NCBI RefSeq assembly: GCF_000425365.1
Contig: NZ_AUDH01000009.1
Span: 56,002 to 120,001 of the forward strand
Length of the DNA: 64,000 nucleotides
Origin: Rubritepida flocculans DSM 14296
GTDB taxonomy: Bacteria > Pseudomonadota > Alphaproteobacteria > Acetobacterales > Acetobacteraceae
Reading direction: 5' to 3'
Shown here: positions 38,179-47,616 of the stretch, in pieces
Layout of the letters: each line of letters starts with the position of its first letter
Position numbering within the stretch: the stretch's first letter is position 1
The notes under the pieces: model-generated
Database searches by the model: none
Told to the model about the DNA's origin: nothing
The model's input: the letters and a program-made list of their open reading frames with translations, nothing else
Translations under genes and position numbers: made by a program

Positions 38179-38288
38179 GGAGCCAGAGCCTCCCTCATTG
38201 GGAGAGAGGATAGGCCCAGCCATCCCCGAGTTTCAACCTCAGCGAATGGAAGGTCTGTCCATCGGAATTGTCATGAAGCCGTCAGGAA

Positions 38289-38316
38289 GGGCCTGCCCCC
38301 GGGCGGAGGCAGGCCC
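38289..38316 (-). terminator. Hairpin terminator after the tail cassette
   Basis: Perfect 9-bp stem, GGGCCTGCC (38289-38297) and GGCAGGCCC (38308-38316), with a 10-base loop, lying nine bases after the last tail-cassette stop codon. On the minus strand it is followed by TTCCTG, a weak T-tract. Confidence 0.6.
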
Positions 38317-38324
38317 CGCCGGCC

Positions 38325-38699
38325 TCAGCTCCCGGTGATGGTGAAGGCGCCGGGATTGATGGTGACGGTGCCCGGCCCGTTCACCGTCGCGCTCTGCGTC
38401 AGCGCCGACCAGGTGAGCGCGTTCCCGCCCGAGGCCGCGTCGAACAGCCCGACATGGGTGAGCGTGCCCACGGCGCCGGTGAAGGTGAAGCGCACCGCCT
38501 CGGCGTTCTGCTGCACGCCGGTGCCGGTGAACACCACGCGCTGCCGCGCATAGCCGTTGCCCACCGGCTCGCCCGAGAGGCCGGAGGCCACGCTGCCCCC
38601 CGTGCCCAGGCCGAGGAAGACGGCGTTGGGCAGGGCGGGCAGCCGGCCGCACAGGGCGCGGGCGAGGATGTTGCGGCCGTGGTCGGTGAGGGAGCTCAT
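38325..38699 (-). CDS. Phage tail fiber-like small protein
   Basis: 124 residues. MSSLTDHGRNILARALCGR, then NAVFLGLGTGG, then GNGYARQRVVFTGTG and VGLFDAASGG. This pattern (start like a tail-tip adaptor, a short LGLGTG segment, then a YARQ-x-V strand and a beta-rich C-terminal half) is common in small prophage proteins next to tail fibers. Function inferred from that resemblance and from the tailspike gene upstream. The start was chosen at MSSLTDHG; upstream sequence is low complexity. Last gene of the cassette. Confidence 0.6.
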   Translation of the reverse strand: MSSLTDHGRNILARALCGRLPALPNAVFLGLGTGGSVASGLSGEPVGNGYARQRVVFTGTGVQQNAEAVRFTFTGAVGTLTHVGLFDAASGGNALTWSALTQSATVNGPGTVTINPGAFTITGS

Positions 38700-38727
38700 G
38701 GGGTGCGGATCCTTTGCTGGCGGGGAA

Positions 38728-39042
38728 TCAGATGTCGGCGGCGTCGGCGAAGAGCGGCGGGCGCGGCGCGCCGGCCTCGTCGAAGCCGTCGGGGGCGGTG
38801 CGGATGGCGGCATAGACCTCGGCCAGGGCGATCGCGCCCGGCTCCGGGAAGCCGCCGGTGGGGAAGCGGAAGGAGAGGCGGTGGATGGGGTTCAGCCCCG
38901 CCCGGCGCGCCGCCTCGTCGCGGTAGCCGTGGAGCTGCGCCTCGAGCATGCGCGCGACGCAGTCCATCTGCAGGTGGGTGAGGCGCCAGTAGGCGACGGT
39001 GACGCCCGTCTCGCGCATCTCGATGGGCTTGAGGAGGGCCAT
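38728..39042 (-). CDS. Hypothetical phage-type protein
   Basis: 104 residues: ETGVTVAYWRLTHLQMDCVARMLEAQLHGYRDEAARRAG, then RLSFRFPTGG and VYAAIRTAPDGFDEAG. Similar short proteins (a strand with YWR, a conserved GY, then a helix with an AYAAI-like segment) occur in phage tail modules, but no named family is claimed. Placed between the tailspike-like and tail-fiber-like genes on the same strand. Confidence 0.6.
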   Translation of the reverse strand: MALLKPIEMRETGVTVAYWRLTHLQMDCVARMLEAQLHGYRDEAARRAGLNPIHRLSFRFPTGGFPEPGAIALAEVYAAIRTAPDGFDEAGAPRPPLFADAADI

Positions 39043-39077
39043 GGTCTGCTCCGTGGATCAGGGGGAGGGAAGGGGGG

Positions 39078-41474
39078 TCAGGCGGTGACTTCGACGCTCA
39101 TCACGCGCGCCACCCAGCGGATGGTCTTGTTCGCCTCGCCCGTGCCGGTGACGGCGAGGCCCCCGTTCGTGGTGTCGGCGGCGAGGGTGAGCGTCCAGCC
39201 GGCGGCGGCCGCGTCGCGCATCCCCGGGCCGAAGGGCGTGCCCGCGGTGACGGCGGCGATGGCGGGCGCGCTGGTGATCACGCGCCCGCCCACGAAGGCG
39301 GTGGCGGCCGCGTTCGCCCCGCGCTTGATCAGCACGTCGCACTCCCAGGAGGCGCAGTCGCCCGCGCTGCCCGCGCTGCCGCCCGTCTGCTGCGCCACGA
39401 CGAGCAGCTTGAGGCGGTAGGTGCCGTTGTTGGGCAGGTTGAGCGTGTTGCTGGAGGAGGGCGCCGCCTGATCGGCCGTCAGGCGCGCGGGCGTGGCGTC
39501 GCTGGTGATCTGGCGCAGCAGGAACTCGCCCGCCTGGGCGTCGCCGGCGGTGGCGAAGCGGTTGGCCGCCCAGAAGCCGCGCCCGTAGAGGCCGCGGGCA
39601 GTGCCCCAGAAGCCGCCCGGGCACCAACTGTCATTGCCCGAGGCGGCGTTCTGCTGCCCGCCCACGACGATGCCGCGGATGCCGGTGGCGCTGTTGTTCT
39701 GCCCGCCGACCACCACGGCCGCGGTCCCCGAGGCGGTGTTGCCCGACCCGCCCGCGATCACCGCGTTCGCGCCCGAGGCCACCTGCGTCGCCGCCGTGCG
39801 GCTCGTCTGCAGGTCCACCGCGTTCGCGCCGCGCGCGTTGCCGCCCGTGACCGCATTGTCCGGGAACTGCGCGAGCAGCGCGCCGCTGCCCTTGGGCTGG
39901 CCCAGCACCGCGTCGATGTTGGCATCGGCGCCGGAGACCGCCCATCCCGCCCGGCCCGGCGCGCCGGTGACGCCGCCGATGGCGACCATGCGGTTGAGGC
40001 TGCCGCCCGGCGTGATCACCTCGAAGCCATGCGCGCCCTGCGCGCCGCCGAGCGAGAGGCTGCCGGCCCCGGCGCGCAGGATTTCGGCGCCGCCCGCGCT
40101 GGCGGCCAGGATGTTCGTGGCGGGCTGGAAGAAGCCCGTCTCCGCCGCGCCGACGGCGAGGCCGGGCCGCGCCGCCTCGCCCGCGGGCGCCAGCACGCCC
40201 ACCGAGCCGTTGCTGCCGGCGTTGAAGAGGGGGCCCATCACCGGCGTCTCGAGCAGCGGCTTGCTGCCGAGATTCACCCGGTTCGGCGCGCCGGAGGCCG
40301 CATTCGCCAGGTGGATGGCCGCCGCGCCGTTGCTGCGCAGGTTGAAGTTCACGACGCGCAGCGCGCCGATGTCGAGCCGGTTGGAATGCTGCTCGAGGCG
40401 GATCGCGTTGTCCTCGGCGTCGTCGATGCGCAGGCTGCCGACCTGCACCTTCGAGGAATGGGCGGTGACGTAGAAGCCGACGGAGCCCGGAACCGGCGCG
40501 CCGCCGGCGTTGAAGATCTCGCACTGCACGGTCATGGAATCGATCTGGCCGTCCGTGCCGGCCGCCTCGATCAGCACCCCGTGCTTCACGAAATCGGCAT
40601 AGGCCTGGCCGATCGAGAACTTCTGCGTGTAGCCCGCCGGCGAGGAGGCGAAGCGGAACATGCTGCGGTGGCCGAGCACGAAGGACTGGTCCACGAACAC
40701 GCCGTCCACACGGCGGAAGATCATGGCGTCGCCGTTGTCCTGCTGCCAGCGCACCACATGGTCGTTGGCCGACCAGAAGGGCCAGAAGTGCAGGTTGGCG
40801 ATGCGCACGACGTCGTAGATCTCGTCGAAGTCCACGCCCGCCGTGAACACCTGCCCGCGCAGGCGACGGATGTCGGTGCGGCCGGAGTTCTTCACCTGGA
40901 TGCCGCGGTTGACGGCCGAGAGCATCACGTTCTCGAACTCCACGCCGCCCAGGCAGTCGAGCACGCGGAAGAACCAGTCATAGGCGGTGGGCGCCCACGA
41001 GGCGTTCTGCGCGGCGCTGTGCGTCTGGCGCACGGCGAGGTTGGCGACGAGCGAGCCGCGCGCCGAGACGCCGCTGAAGGTGATGGGGAAGAAGCCCGTC
41101 TGGTCCACCGTCAGCCAGGTGCCGCTGCCAGGCCCCCCGCCCTCGGGATAGCCCTGGCCGATCAGGCGGATGGGCCCCGCGCTGATGGTGACCGCCGAGG
41201 CGAGGCGGTAGGTGCGCGGGCCGAGGCGGATGGTGCCGCCCGCGCTGCCCAGCGCGTTGATCGCCGCCTGCAGGGCCGGCGCGTCGTTGGTCGTGCCGTT
41301 GCCGGCGGCGCCGAAGTCGCGCAGGTCCACGCCGCGGTCGGCGAGGACCTGGCGGCGCAGCTGGCTGACGCTGGCGCGCCGGGTGGTGTTGGGCCCGCCC
41401 TGGACGAGTGGAACGATGTCGGCGTCGTTCAGGCTCGTCGCGGCGGGCAGTTGGCTGATTCGGAGGTCGGGCAT
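39078..41474 (-). CDS. Tailspike-like protein with pectate-lyase-type beta-helix and YadA-head-like repeats
   Basis: 798 residues. The N-terminus (MPDLRISQLPAATSLNDADI) is a phage-tail attachment-like segment. From residue 50, VDLRDFGAAGNGTTNDAPAL opens a Pectate_lyase_3 right-handed beta-helix, the fold of phage tailspikes that bind or cut surface polysaccharide. Residues about 570-640 hold short repeats such as ASGANAVIAGGSGNTASGTA and VVVGGQNNSATG, like trimeric adhesin heads. A beta-rich C-terminal domain ends the protein. No signal peptide, consistent with a virion protein rather than an adhesin. No catalytic residues could be assigned. Confidence 0.75.
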   Translation of the reverse strand: MPDLRISQLPAATSLNDADIVPLVQGGPNTTRRASVSQLRRQVLADRGVDLRDFGAAGNGTTNDAPALQAAINALGSAGGTIRLGPRTYRLASAVTISAGPIRLIGQGYPEGGGPGSGTWLTVDQTGFFPITFSGVSARGSLVANLAVRQTHSAAQNASWAPTAYDWFFRVLDCLGGVEFENVMLSAVNRGIQVKNSGRTDIRRLRGQVFTAGVDFDEIYDVVRIANLHFWPFWSANDHVVRWQQDNGDAMIFRRVDGVFVDQSFVLGHRSMFRFASSPAGYTQKFSIGQAYADFVKHGVLIEAAGTDGQIDSMTVQCEIFNAGGAPVPGSVGFYVTAHSSKVQVGSLRIDDAEDNAIRLEQHSNRLDIGALRVVNFNLRSNGAAAIHLANAASGAPNRVNLGSKPLLETPVMGPLFNAGSNGSVGVLAPAGEAARPGLAVGAAETGFFQPATNILAASAGGAEILRAGAGSLSLGGAQGAHGFEVITPGGSLNRMVAIGGVTGAPGRAGWAVSGADANIDAVLGQPKGSGALLAQFPDNAVTGGNARGANAVDLQTSRTAATQVASGANAVIAGGSGNTASGTAAVVVGGQNNSATGIRGIVVGGQQNAASGNDSWCPGGFWGTARGLYGRGFWAANRFATAGDAQAGEFLLRQITSDATPARLTADQAAPSSSNTLNLPNNGTYRLKLLVVAQQTGGSAGSAGDCASWECDVLIKRGANAAATAFVGGRVITSAPAIAAVTAGTPFGPGMRDAAAAGWTLTLAADTTNGGLAVTGTGEANKTIRWVARVMSVEVTA

Positions 41475-41525
41475 CGGGGCTCCGTCCGGTCTGCTGGGGG
41501 TGGCCGGTGAGGGGGGAGGGCGCCG

Positions 41526-42182
41526 TCAGTCCTGCGCGAGGGCGAAGTCGTCCTCCTGCGCGAGGCGCAGCCCGTCCTCGGCGAGGACGAGGCGCAGGTC
41601 GGGCAGGATGTTGAAGCTGCGGGAGGTGACGGCGATGCCCGTATCGCCCGCGTCCTCGACGCGGATGCGATAGCCCGAGCCCTCCGGCGGGGTGGGCAGG
41701 GCGGTGATCGCATAGCCCTGGGAGACGTTGACCGTCTGCACCGGCGGGATGACGGCGCCCTGCGCGTCGCGCACGCTGACGAGGACCTGGCTGATCGGGC
41801 CCGTCACCTGGGCCTGCACCGGAATGGAGGTGCCGGCGATGATGCCGGCCATCAGCGGGGCGAGGATGATGGTCGTCACCACCGCGCCGGCCTGCTGCAC
41901 CATGCGCAGCGTCTGCGCGATGCTGCGGGTGAGGGCGACGGGCGCCACCGCGCCGTCCAGGTTCACGCCGGTGCCGATGACGGCGTTGGCGCGCACGGGC
42001 AGGATGGCCAGCGCGTCCGAGGCCTCGACGATCATCACGTCGCCCGCGCGCAGCCGCACGGCGGCGGCGGCGAAATAGCCGGGGGCGGTGATGTCGGTGC
42101 GGGTGTCCGCGCTGCGGTAGTGCCAGAGGCTGAATCCCGCCGTCTGCACCAGGGGCACGAGGGCATTGGCGACGAAGGGCAT
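41526..42182 (-). CDS. Hypothetical phage-type structural protein
   Basis: 218 residues. The N-terminal half (LWHYRSADTRTDITAPGYFAAAA, RLRAGDVMIVEAS) has the pattern of small phage proteins that sit before tail fibers (YxSADTxxxxxxxGYF, then LRxGDxIxV). The second half is Val/Ile-rich with VSQGYAITALPTPPEGSGYRIRVED. No recognised enzyme motif. First gene of the cassette. The start at MPFVANAL was chosen over an open but unlikely upstream extension. Confidence 0.6.
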   Translation of the reverse strand: MPFVANALVPLVQTAGFSLWHYRSADTRTDITAPGYFAAAAVRLRAGDVMIVEASDALAILPVRANAVIGTGVNLDGAVAPVALTRSIAQTLRMVQQAGAVVTTIILAPLMAGIIAGTSIPVQAQVTGPISQVLVSVRDAQGAVIPPVQTVNVSQGYAITALPTPPEGSGYRIRVEDAGDTGIAVTSRSFNILPDLRLVLAEDGLRLAQEDDFALAQD

Positions 42183-42278
42183 GGGCGTGCGTCTCCTTCC
42201 GCGCGAGGCGCGGCGGTTGAGGGCGGCGAAACGGGGGAGGGGGGAGCCTGGGCGCAAATCGCCCCTTGGCCCCCCGGC

Positions 42279-42305
42279 TTTAGATCACATTCCTATCGCG
42301 GTCAA
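42279..42305 (-). promoter_or_regulatory. Candidate sigma-70-like promoter for the tail cassette
   Basis: On the minus strand TTGACC (42305-42300), a 15-base spacer and TCTAAA (42284-42279), in a locally AT-richer patch of an otherwise GC-rich gap. The first cassette gene starts about 95 bases downstream. The spacer is shorter than ideal, so this is tentative. Confidence 0.3.
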
Positions 42306-42378
42306 GGAAAATATTCCGGGATTGCGGGCGCGGGGCCGCTGCTGCAAGAGCGGGTCTTTCCCGGATGGAGAGGGGTTC

Positions 42379-43467
42379 ATGCGCCGCCTGCTGCTCGCCG
42401 CCGCCCTCCTGCTGCTCGGCCCCGCCGCACAGGCGCAGCAGCCGGTTCTCAACATCTACAACTGGGCGGACTACATAGACCCCTACGCCATCGAGCGCTT
42501 CCAGCGCGAAACCGGCATCCGCGTCCGCTACGACGTGTACGACACGCTGGAGACGCTGGAAGGAAAACTCTCCGCGGGCCGCAGCGGCTACGACATCGTC
42601 GTGCCCACCAGCGAGCCCACCTTCCACCGCCTGGTGCGCGCGGGCGCGCTGCGGCCGCTCGACATGGCGCGCATCCCCAACGCGCGGAACCTCGACCCGG
42701 CGCTGATGGCGCGCATCGCCGCGGTGGATCCGGGCAACCGGCACGGGGTGATCTATCTCTGGGGCACCGTCGGCTTCGGCATGATCCCCGAGCGCATCCG
42801 CGCCCTGGCGCCCGATGCGCCGCTCGACAGCATGGCCCTGCTCATGGACCCCCAGCACCTGCGCCGGATTTCGCGCTGCGGCGTGGCGGTGATGGACAGC
42901 GCGGTGGATGTGCTGCCCTCGGTGCTGCGCCATCTCGGCTTCCATCCCGACACGGCCGCGCAGGCCGAGCTCGACGCCGCGCAGCGGGCGCTGCTCGCCA
43001 TCCGCCCCTTCCTGCGCTCCATCCCCTCGCCGCCCGCGCTGATCGAGGCGCTGGCGAACGGCGAGATCTGCCTCGCCTTCACCTATTCGGGCGATGTGAT
43101 CCAGGCGGCCGCCCGCGCGCGCGAGGCGCGGCGCGCGCATGAGGTGCGCTACGTCACCCCGCGCGAGGGCGCGCAGCTCTGGTTCGACATGCTGGCCATC
43201 CCCGCCGACGCGCCCAACCCCGACGCGGCGCACGCCTTCATCGACTTCGTGCTGGAGCCGGAGGTGATGGCCGGCATCACGCGCCAGGTGCGCTACCCCA
43301 ACGCCGTGCCGGCCTCGCGCGCCCTGCTGCCGCAGGAGGTGCAGGACGATCCCTCGGTGTTCCCCGACGCCGAGACCATCGCGCGCAGCTTCGTCGCCGG
43401 CACGCCCAGCCAGGCGGCCGAGCGCGCGCGCGCCCGGCTCTGGGCGCGCTTCCGGGCGGGGCGCTGA
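42379..43467 (+). CDS. Polyamine-type ABC transporter substrate-binding protein (PotF-like)
   Basis: 362-residue periplasmic binding protein. Signal peptide MRRLLLAAALLLLGPAAQAQ, then LNIYNWADYIDPYAIERFQ, the near-invariant start of PotD/PotF proteins, with YDVYDTLETLEGKLSAGRSGYDIVVP and a VIYLWGTVGFGMI segment. Binds putrescine, spermidine or a related cation. ATG preceded by GGAGAGGGG. First gene of a four-gene importer operon. Confidence 0.9.
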   Translation: MRRLLLAAALLLLGPAAQAQQPVLNIYNWADYIDPYAIERFQRETGIRVRYDVYDTLETLEGKLSAGRSGYDIVVPTSEPTFHRLVRAGALRPLDMARIPNARNLDPALMARIAAVDPGNRHGVIYLWGTVGFGMIPERIRALAPDAPLDSMALLMDPQHLRRISRCGVAVMDSAVDVLPSVLRHLGFHPDTAAQAELDAAQRALLAIRPFLRSIPSPPALIEALANGEICLAFTYSGDVIQAAARAREARRAHEVRYVTPREGAQLWFDMLAIPADAPNPDAAHAFIDFVLEPEVMAGITRQVRYPNAVPASRALLPQEVQDDPSVFPDAETIARSFVAGTPSQAAERARARLWARFRAGR

Positions 43468-43470
43468 GCG

Positions 43471-44466
43471 CTGCTCGCGCTCGAGAACATCACCCGCCGC
43501 TTCGGCGCGGCCGTGGCGCTGGAGAACCTCTCGCTCAGCGTCGCGGCGGGCGAGTTCGTCGCGCTGCTCGGCGGCTCGGGCTCGGGCAAATCCACGCTGC
43601 TGCGCGTCGTGGCCGGCTTCGAGCGGCCCGATGCGGGCCGCGTGGTGCTGAACGGGCGCGACATCACGCAGGCGCCGCCGCCCGCGCGGGATGTCGCGAT
43701 GATGTTCCAGTCCTACGCGCTGTTCCCGCACATGAGCGTTCGCGAGAACATCGCCTACGGGCTGCGCCGCGCCGGCGCCGAGCCCCGCGCCATCGCCGCG
43801 CGCGTGGCGGAGCTGGTGGCGCTGCTGCGCCTCGAGGGGCTGGAGGCGCGCCGGCCCGCGCAGCTCTCGGGCGGGCAGCAGCAGCGCGTGGCGCTGGCCC
43901 GCGCCCTGGCGCGCCGCCCCGCGCTGCTGCTGCTCGACGAGCCGCTCGCAGCACTGGACGCGGGGCTTCGCGAGCGCACGGGGCTCGAGCTGCGCGCCCT
44001 GCAGCGCCGCACGGGCGCGAGCTTCGTCATGGTCACGCATGACCAGTCCGAGGCGCTGGCGCTGGCCGATCGCGTGGCGCTGCTGGAGGGCGGGCGCATC
44101 GCGCAGGTGGCGCCCCCGCGCGAGCTCTACGACCGGCCGGCCACCCGCGGCGTGGCGCGCTTCCTGGGCGCGGCGAACATCCTGGAGGCGGGCGGGCCCA
44201 TCCCGCTCGCCCCCGAGACGCCCGCCCCCGCCTATGCGCTGCGGCCCGAGCGCATCGCGCTGGTCGCCGAAGCCCCGCCCGTGAACGGCGTGCGCGCCGT
44301 GGTGGAGGAGGTGGCCTTCCGCGGGGCGGATGCGCTGCTGCTCGCGCGGCCCGCAGGCGGCGAGGCGCTGCGGGTGGTGCTGCCCGCGGGCGCGGCCCTG
44401 CCCGAGCGCGGAGCGCAGATCGCCCTCGCCTGGGAGGCGGCGGCGCTGGCCCCGCTCGCGGCGTGA
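43471..44466 (+). CDS. Polyamine-type ABC transporter ATPase (PotA-like), probable CTG start
   Basis: 331 residues from an in-frame CTG three bases after the upstream stop; the first usual start is GTG at 43513, which would remove the first beta strand (LLALENITRRFG) present in all PotA-type ATPases. Walker A GGSGSGKST (34-42), Q-loop MMFQSYALFPHMSV, signature LSGGQQQR, Walker B LLLLDEPLAALD, switch VTHDQ, then a C-terminal TOBE domain. It powers import by the permease pair that follows. Either a CTG start is used or the start has been mutated or missequenced. Confidence 0.9.
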   Translation: MLALENITRRFGAAVALENLSLSVAAGEFVALLGGSGSGKSTLLRVVAGFERPDAGRVVLNGRDITQAPPPARDVAMMFQSYALFPHMSVRENIAYGLRRAGAEPRAIAARVAELVALLRLEGLEARRPAQLSGGQQQRVALARALARRPALLLLDEPLAALDAGLRERTGLELRALQRRTGASFVMVTHDQSEALALADRVALLEGGRIAQVAPPRELYDRPATRGVARFLGAANILEAGGPIPLAPETPAPAYALRPERIALVAEAPPVNGVRAVVEEVAFRGADALLLARPAGGEALRVVLPAGAALPERGAQIALAWEAAALAPLAA

Positions 44467-45296
44467 TCCGCACCGCCGCCTGGCTCGCGCTCGGGCTGCT
44501 GGTGGCCGCGCCGCTCGCCATCGTGCTCGGCATGGGCTTCGGCAGCGTCGCCCCGGGGGTGCCGCCGGTCCGTTGGCCCATCGGGGCGGAGGGCTGGCAG
44601 GGCAGCCTGGAAGCCTGGTCGCTGCTCTTCGCCGACGGCTACTACCTCGATGCCTTCCTGCGCGCGCTGCGGCTCGCGGCGCTGACGGCCACGCTCTGCC
44701 TCGTCATCGGCTTCGGCATGGCGCTCGGCATCGCCTCGGCCCGGCCGGAGCGGCAACTCCTGCTGCTCGCGCTGGTGCTGCTGCCCTTCTGGACGGGCTT
44801 CGTGCTGCGCCTCTCGGCCTGGGTGGGGCTGCTGCGGGATTCGGGCTGGATCAACACGGTGCTGCTCTCGCTCGGGCTGATCGAGGCGCCGCTCGCCCTG
44901 CTCTACACCGAGGGCGCGATGCTGGCGGGCATGGTGCACGGCTACCTGCCCTTCGCCGTGCTGCCGCTCTATGCCACGCTCGCGCGGCGTGATCCCGCGC
45001 TGGAGGAGGCGGCGGCGGATCTCGGCGCCTCGCCCTTCACGGTGTTCCGCACCGTCACCCTGCCGCTCGCCGCGCCCGCGGCGGCCGCCGCCTTCCTCCT
45101 GGTGTTCATCCCCGCCGCGGGGGAGGTGGTGATCCCGGAGCTTCTCGGCGCGCCGGATTCCATCCTGATCGGCCGGGCCATCTGGGCCGAGTTCTTCCAG
45201 ACGCGGGACTGGCCGGCGGCCGCCGCACTCGCCACCGCGCTGCTGGCGGTGCTGCTGCTGCCGGTTGCGCTCTACCAGCGGCTCGCGCGGCGATGA
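44463..45296 (+). CDS. ABC transporter permease (PotB/PotH-like)
   Basis: 277-residue inner-membrane permease with about six helices. GTG start overlapping the ATPase stop (GTGA). The EAA loop ALEEAAADLGASPFTVFRTVTLPLAAPA contacts the ATPase. It forms the channel with the next gene product for polyamine-type substrates. Confidence 0.92.
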   Translation: MIRTAAWLALGLLVAAPLAIVLGMGFGSVAPGVPPVRWPIGAEGWQGSLEAWSLLFADGYYLDAFLRALRLAALTATLCLVIGFGMALGIASARPERQLLLLALVLLPFWTGFVLRLSAWVGLLRDSGWINTVLLSLGLIEAPLALLYTEGAMLAGMVHGYLPFAVLPLYATLARRDPALEEAAADLGASPFTVFRTVTLPLAAPAAAAAFLLVFIPAAGEVVIPELLGAPDSILIGRAIWAEFFQTRDWPAAAALATALLAVLLLPVALYQRLARR

Positions 45297-46093
45297 GGCG
45301 GCTGTTTCTCGCCCTCGGCCTCTGCTTCCTCTGGGCGCCGATCCTGCTCATGGCCGCCTATGCCTTCAGCGAGAGCCGCACGCCCTATGTCTGGGGCGGC
45401 TTCTCGCTGCGCTGGTTCGCTGCACTCGCGGCCAATGAGCGGCTGATCGAGGCGGCCTGGCTCTCGCTGCGGATCGCGGCGGGGTCGGCCACCCTCGCCA
45501 CGCTGCTCGGCCTGCTGCTGGGCTGGGTGCTGGCCCGGCACGGGCCCTTCGCGGGGCGGCCGCTCTTCGGCGCGCTGGCGGGCGCGCCGCTGGTGCTGCC
45601 CGAGGTGGTCATGGGCCTCGCGCTGCTGCTGCTCTTCGTGGCGCTGCAGGGGCTGCTGGGCTGGCCCGCGCAGCGCGGGGCGCTCACCGTCTGGCTCGCC
45701 CATTCCGCCCTGGGCATGGCCTATGTGGCGGTGCTGGTGCAGGCGCGGCTGGCCGCCCTCGACCCGAGGCTGGAGGAGGCGGCGGCGGATCTGGGCGCCT
45801 CGCCCTTCGCGGTGTTCCGCACCATCACCCTGCCGCTGATCGCCCCCAGCCTCGCGGCCGGCTGGGGCCTCGCCTTCACCCTTTCGCTGGACGATGTGGT
45901 GCTGGCGAGCTTCGTCTCCGGCCCCGGCGCCACCACCCTGCCGGTCTATCTCTTCAGCCAGTTGCGGCTGGGGCTGACGCCCGAAGCCAATGCGCTGGCG
46001 GTGGTGCTGCTGGGCCTCGCGGGGCTCGGGCTGTTCGGGCTCGCGGTCATCCTGCGGCGCGGGCGGGTTGAAACACCCCCGTCACGGGAATAG
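45293..46093 (+). CDS. ABC transporter permease (PotC/PotI-like)
   Basis: 266-residue inner-membrane permease. Starts in an ATGA overlap with the previous gene. First helix LFLALGLCFLWAPILLMAAYAFS, then PYVWGGFSLRWFAALAANERL, typical of PotC, and the EAA loop RLEEAAADLGASPFAVFRTITLPLIAPS. Completes the importer. Its last codons lie 33 bp before the aminotransferase start. Confidence 0.92.
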   Translation: MRRLFLALGLCFLWAPILLMAAYAFSESRTPYVWGGFSLRWFAALAANERLIEAAWLSLRIAAGSATLATLLGLLLGWVLARHGPFAGRPLFGALAGAPLVLPEVVMGLALLLLFVALQGLLGWPAQRGALTVWLAHSALGMAYVAVLVQARLAALDPRLEEAAADLGASPFAVFRTITLPLIAPSLAAGWGLAFTLSLDDVVLASFVSGPGATTLPVYLFSQLRLGLTPEANALAVVLLGLAGLGLFGLAVILRRGRVETPPSRE

Positions 46094-47327
<1,234 letters not shown>

Positions 47328-47329
<2 letters not shown>

Positions 47330-47454
47330 TACGGGCGGCATCGCATGCCGACCGTATCGCGCGCAGGGTTGGCGTGGCGGCTGCGCGCCAAAACAAAGGC
47401 ATACCAGCGGCTGCGCCGCTGCCGCACGGGTCAAAGCAAGCGGCCGCTGGTATG
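47328..47454 (+). repeat. Composite palindromic repeat (modules A-C), full copy
   Basis: Module A at 47328-47358 (two mismatches between arms), linker GCGCGCAGGGTTGGCG, GTGGCGGCTGCGC and CCAAAACAAAGG, then module C arms CATACCAGCGGCTGC (47400-47414) and GCGGCCGCTGGTATG (47440-47454) with a 25-nt spacer. Hairpin B is absent. It begins inside the stop codon of the aminotransferase gene, lies about 160 bp upstream of fusA and has the same architecture as the 2191-2316 copy. Confidence 0.9.
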
Positions 47455-47616
47455 AGCGGCCCCGCGCCGGGCGCAACCCCGCCCGGCGCGCCGAGGCTTG
47501 CAAAATGAAGCCGGAGAGGGCATCTGCCCGCCCAGGTTCCTGATTCGACGTTTCAGCGAGGCAGGCGGAGCCCCGGAGTGGGGGTTGCGGCCTGCCTTGA
47601 CGCATGGAGGCCCACC

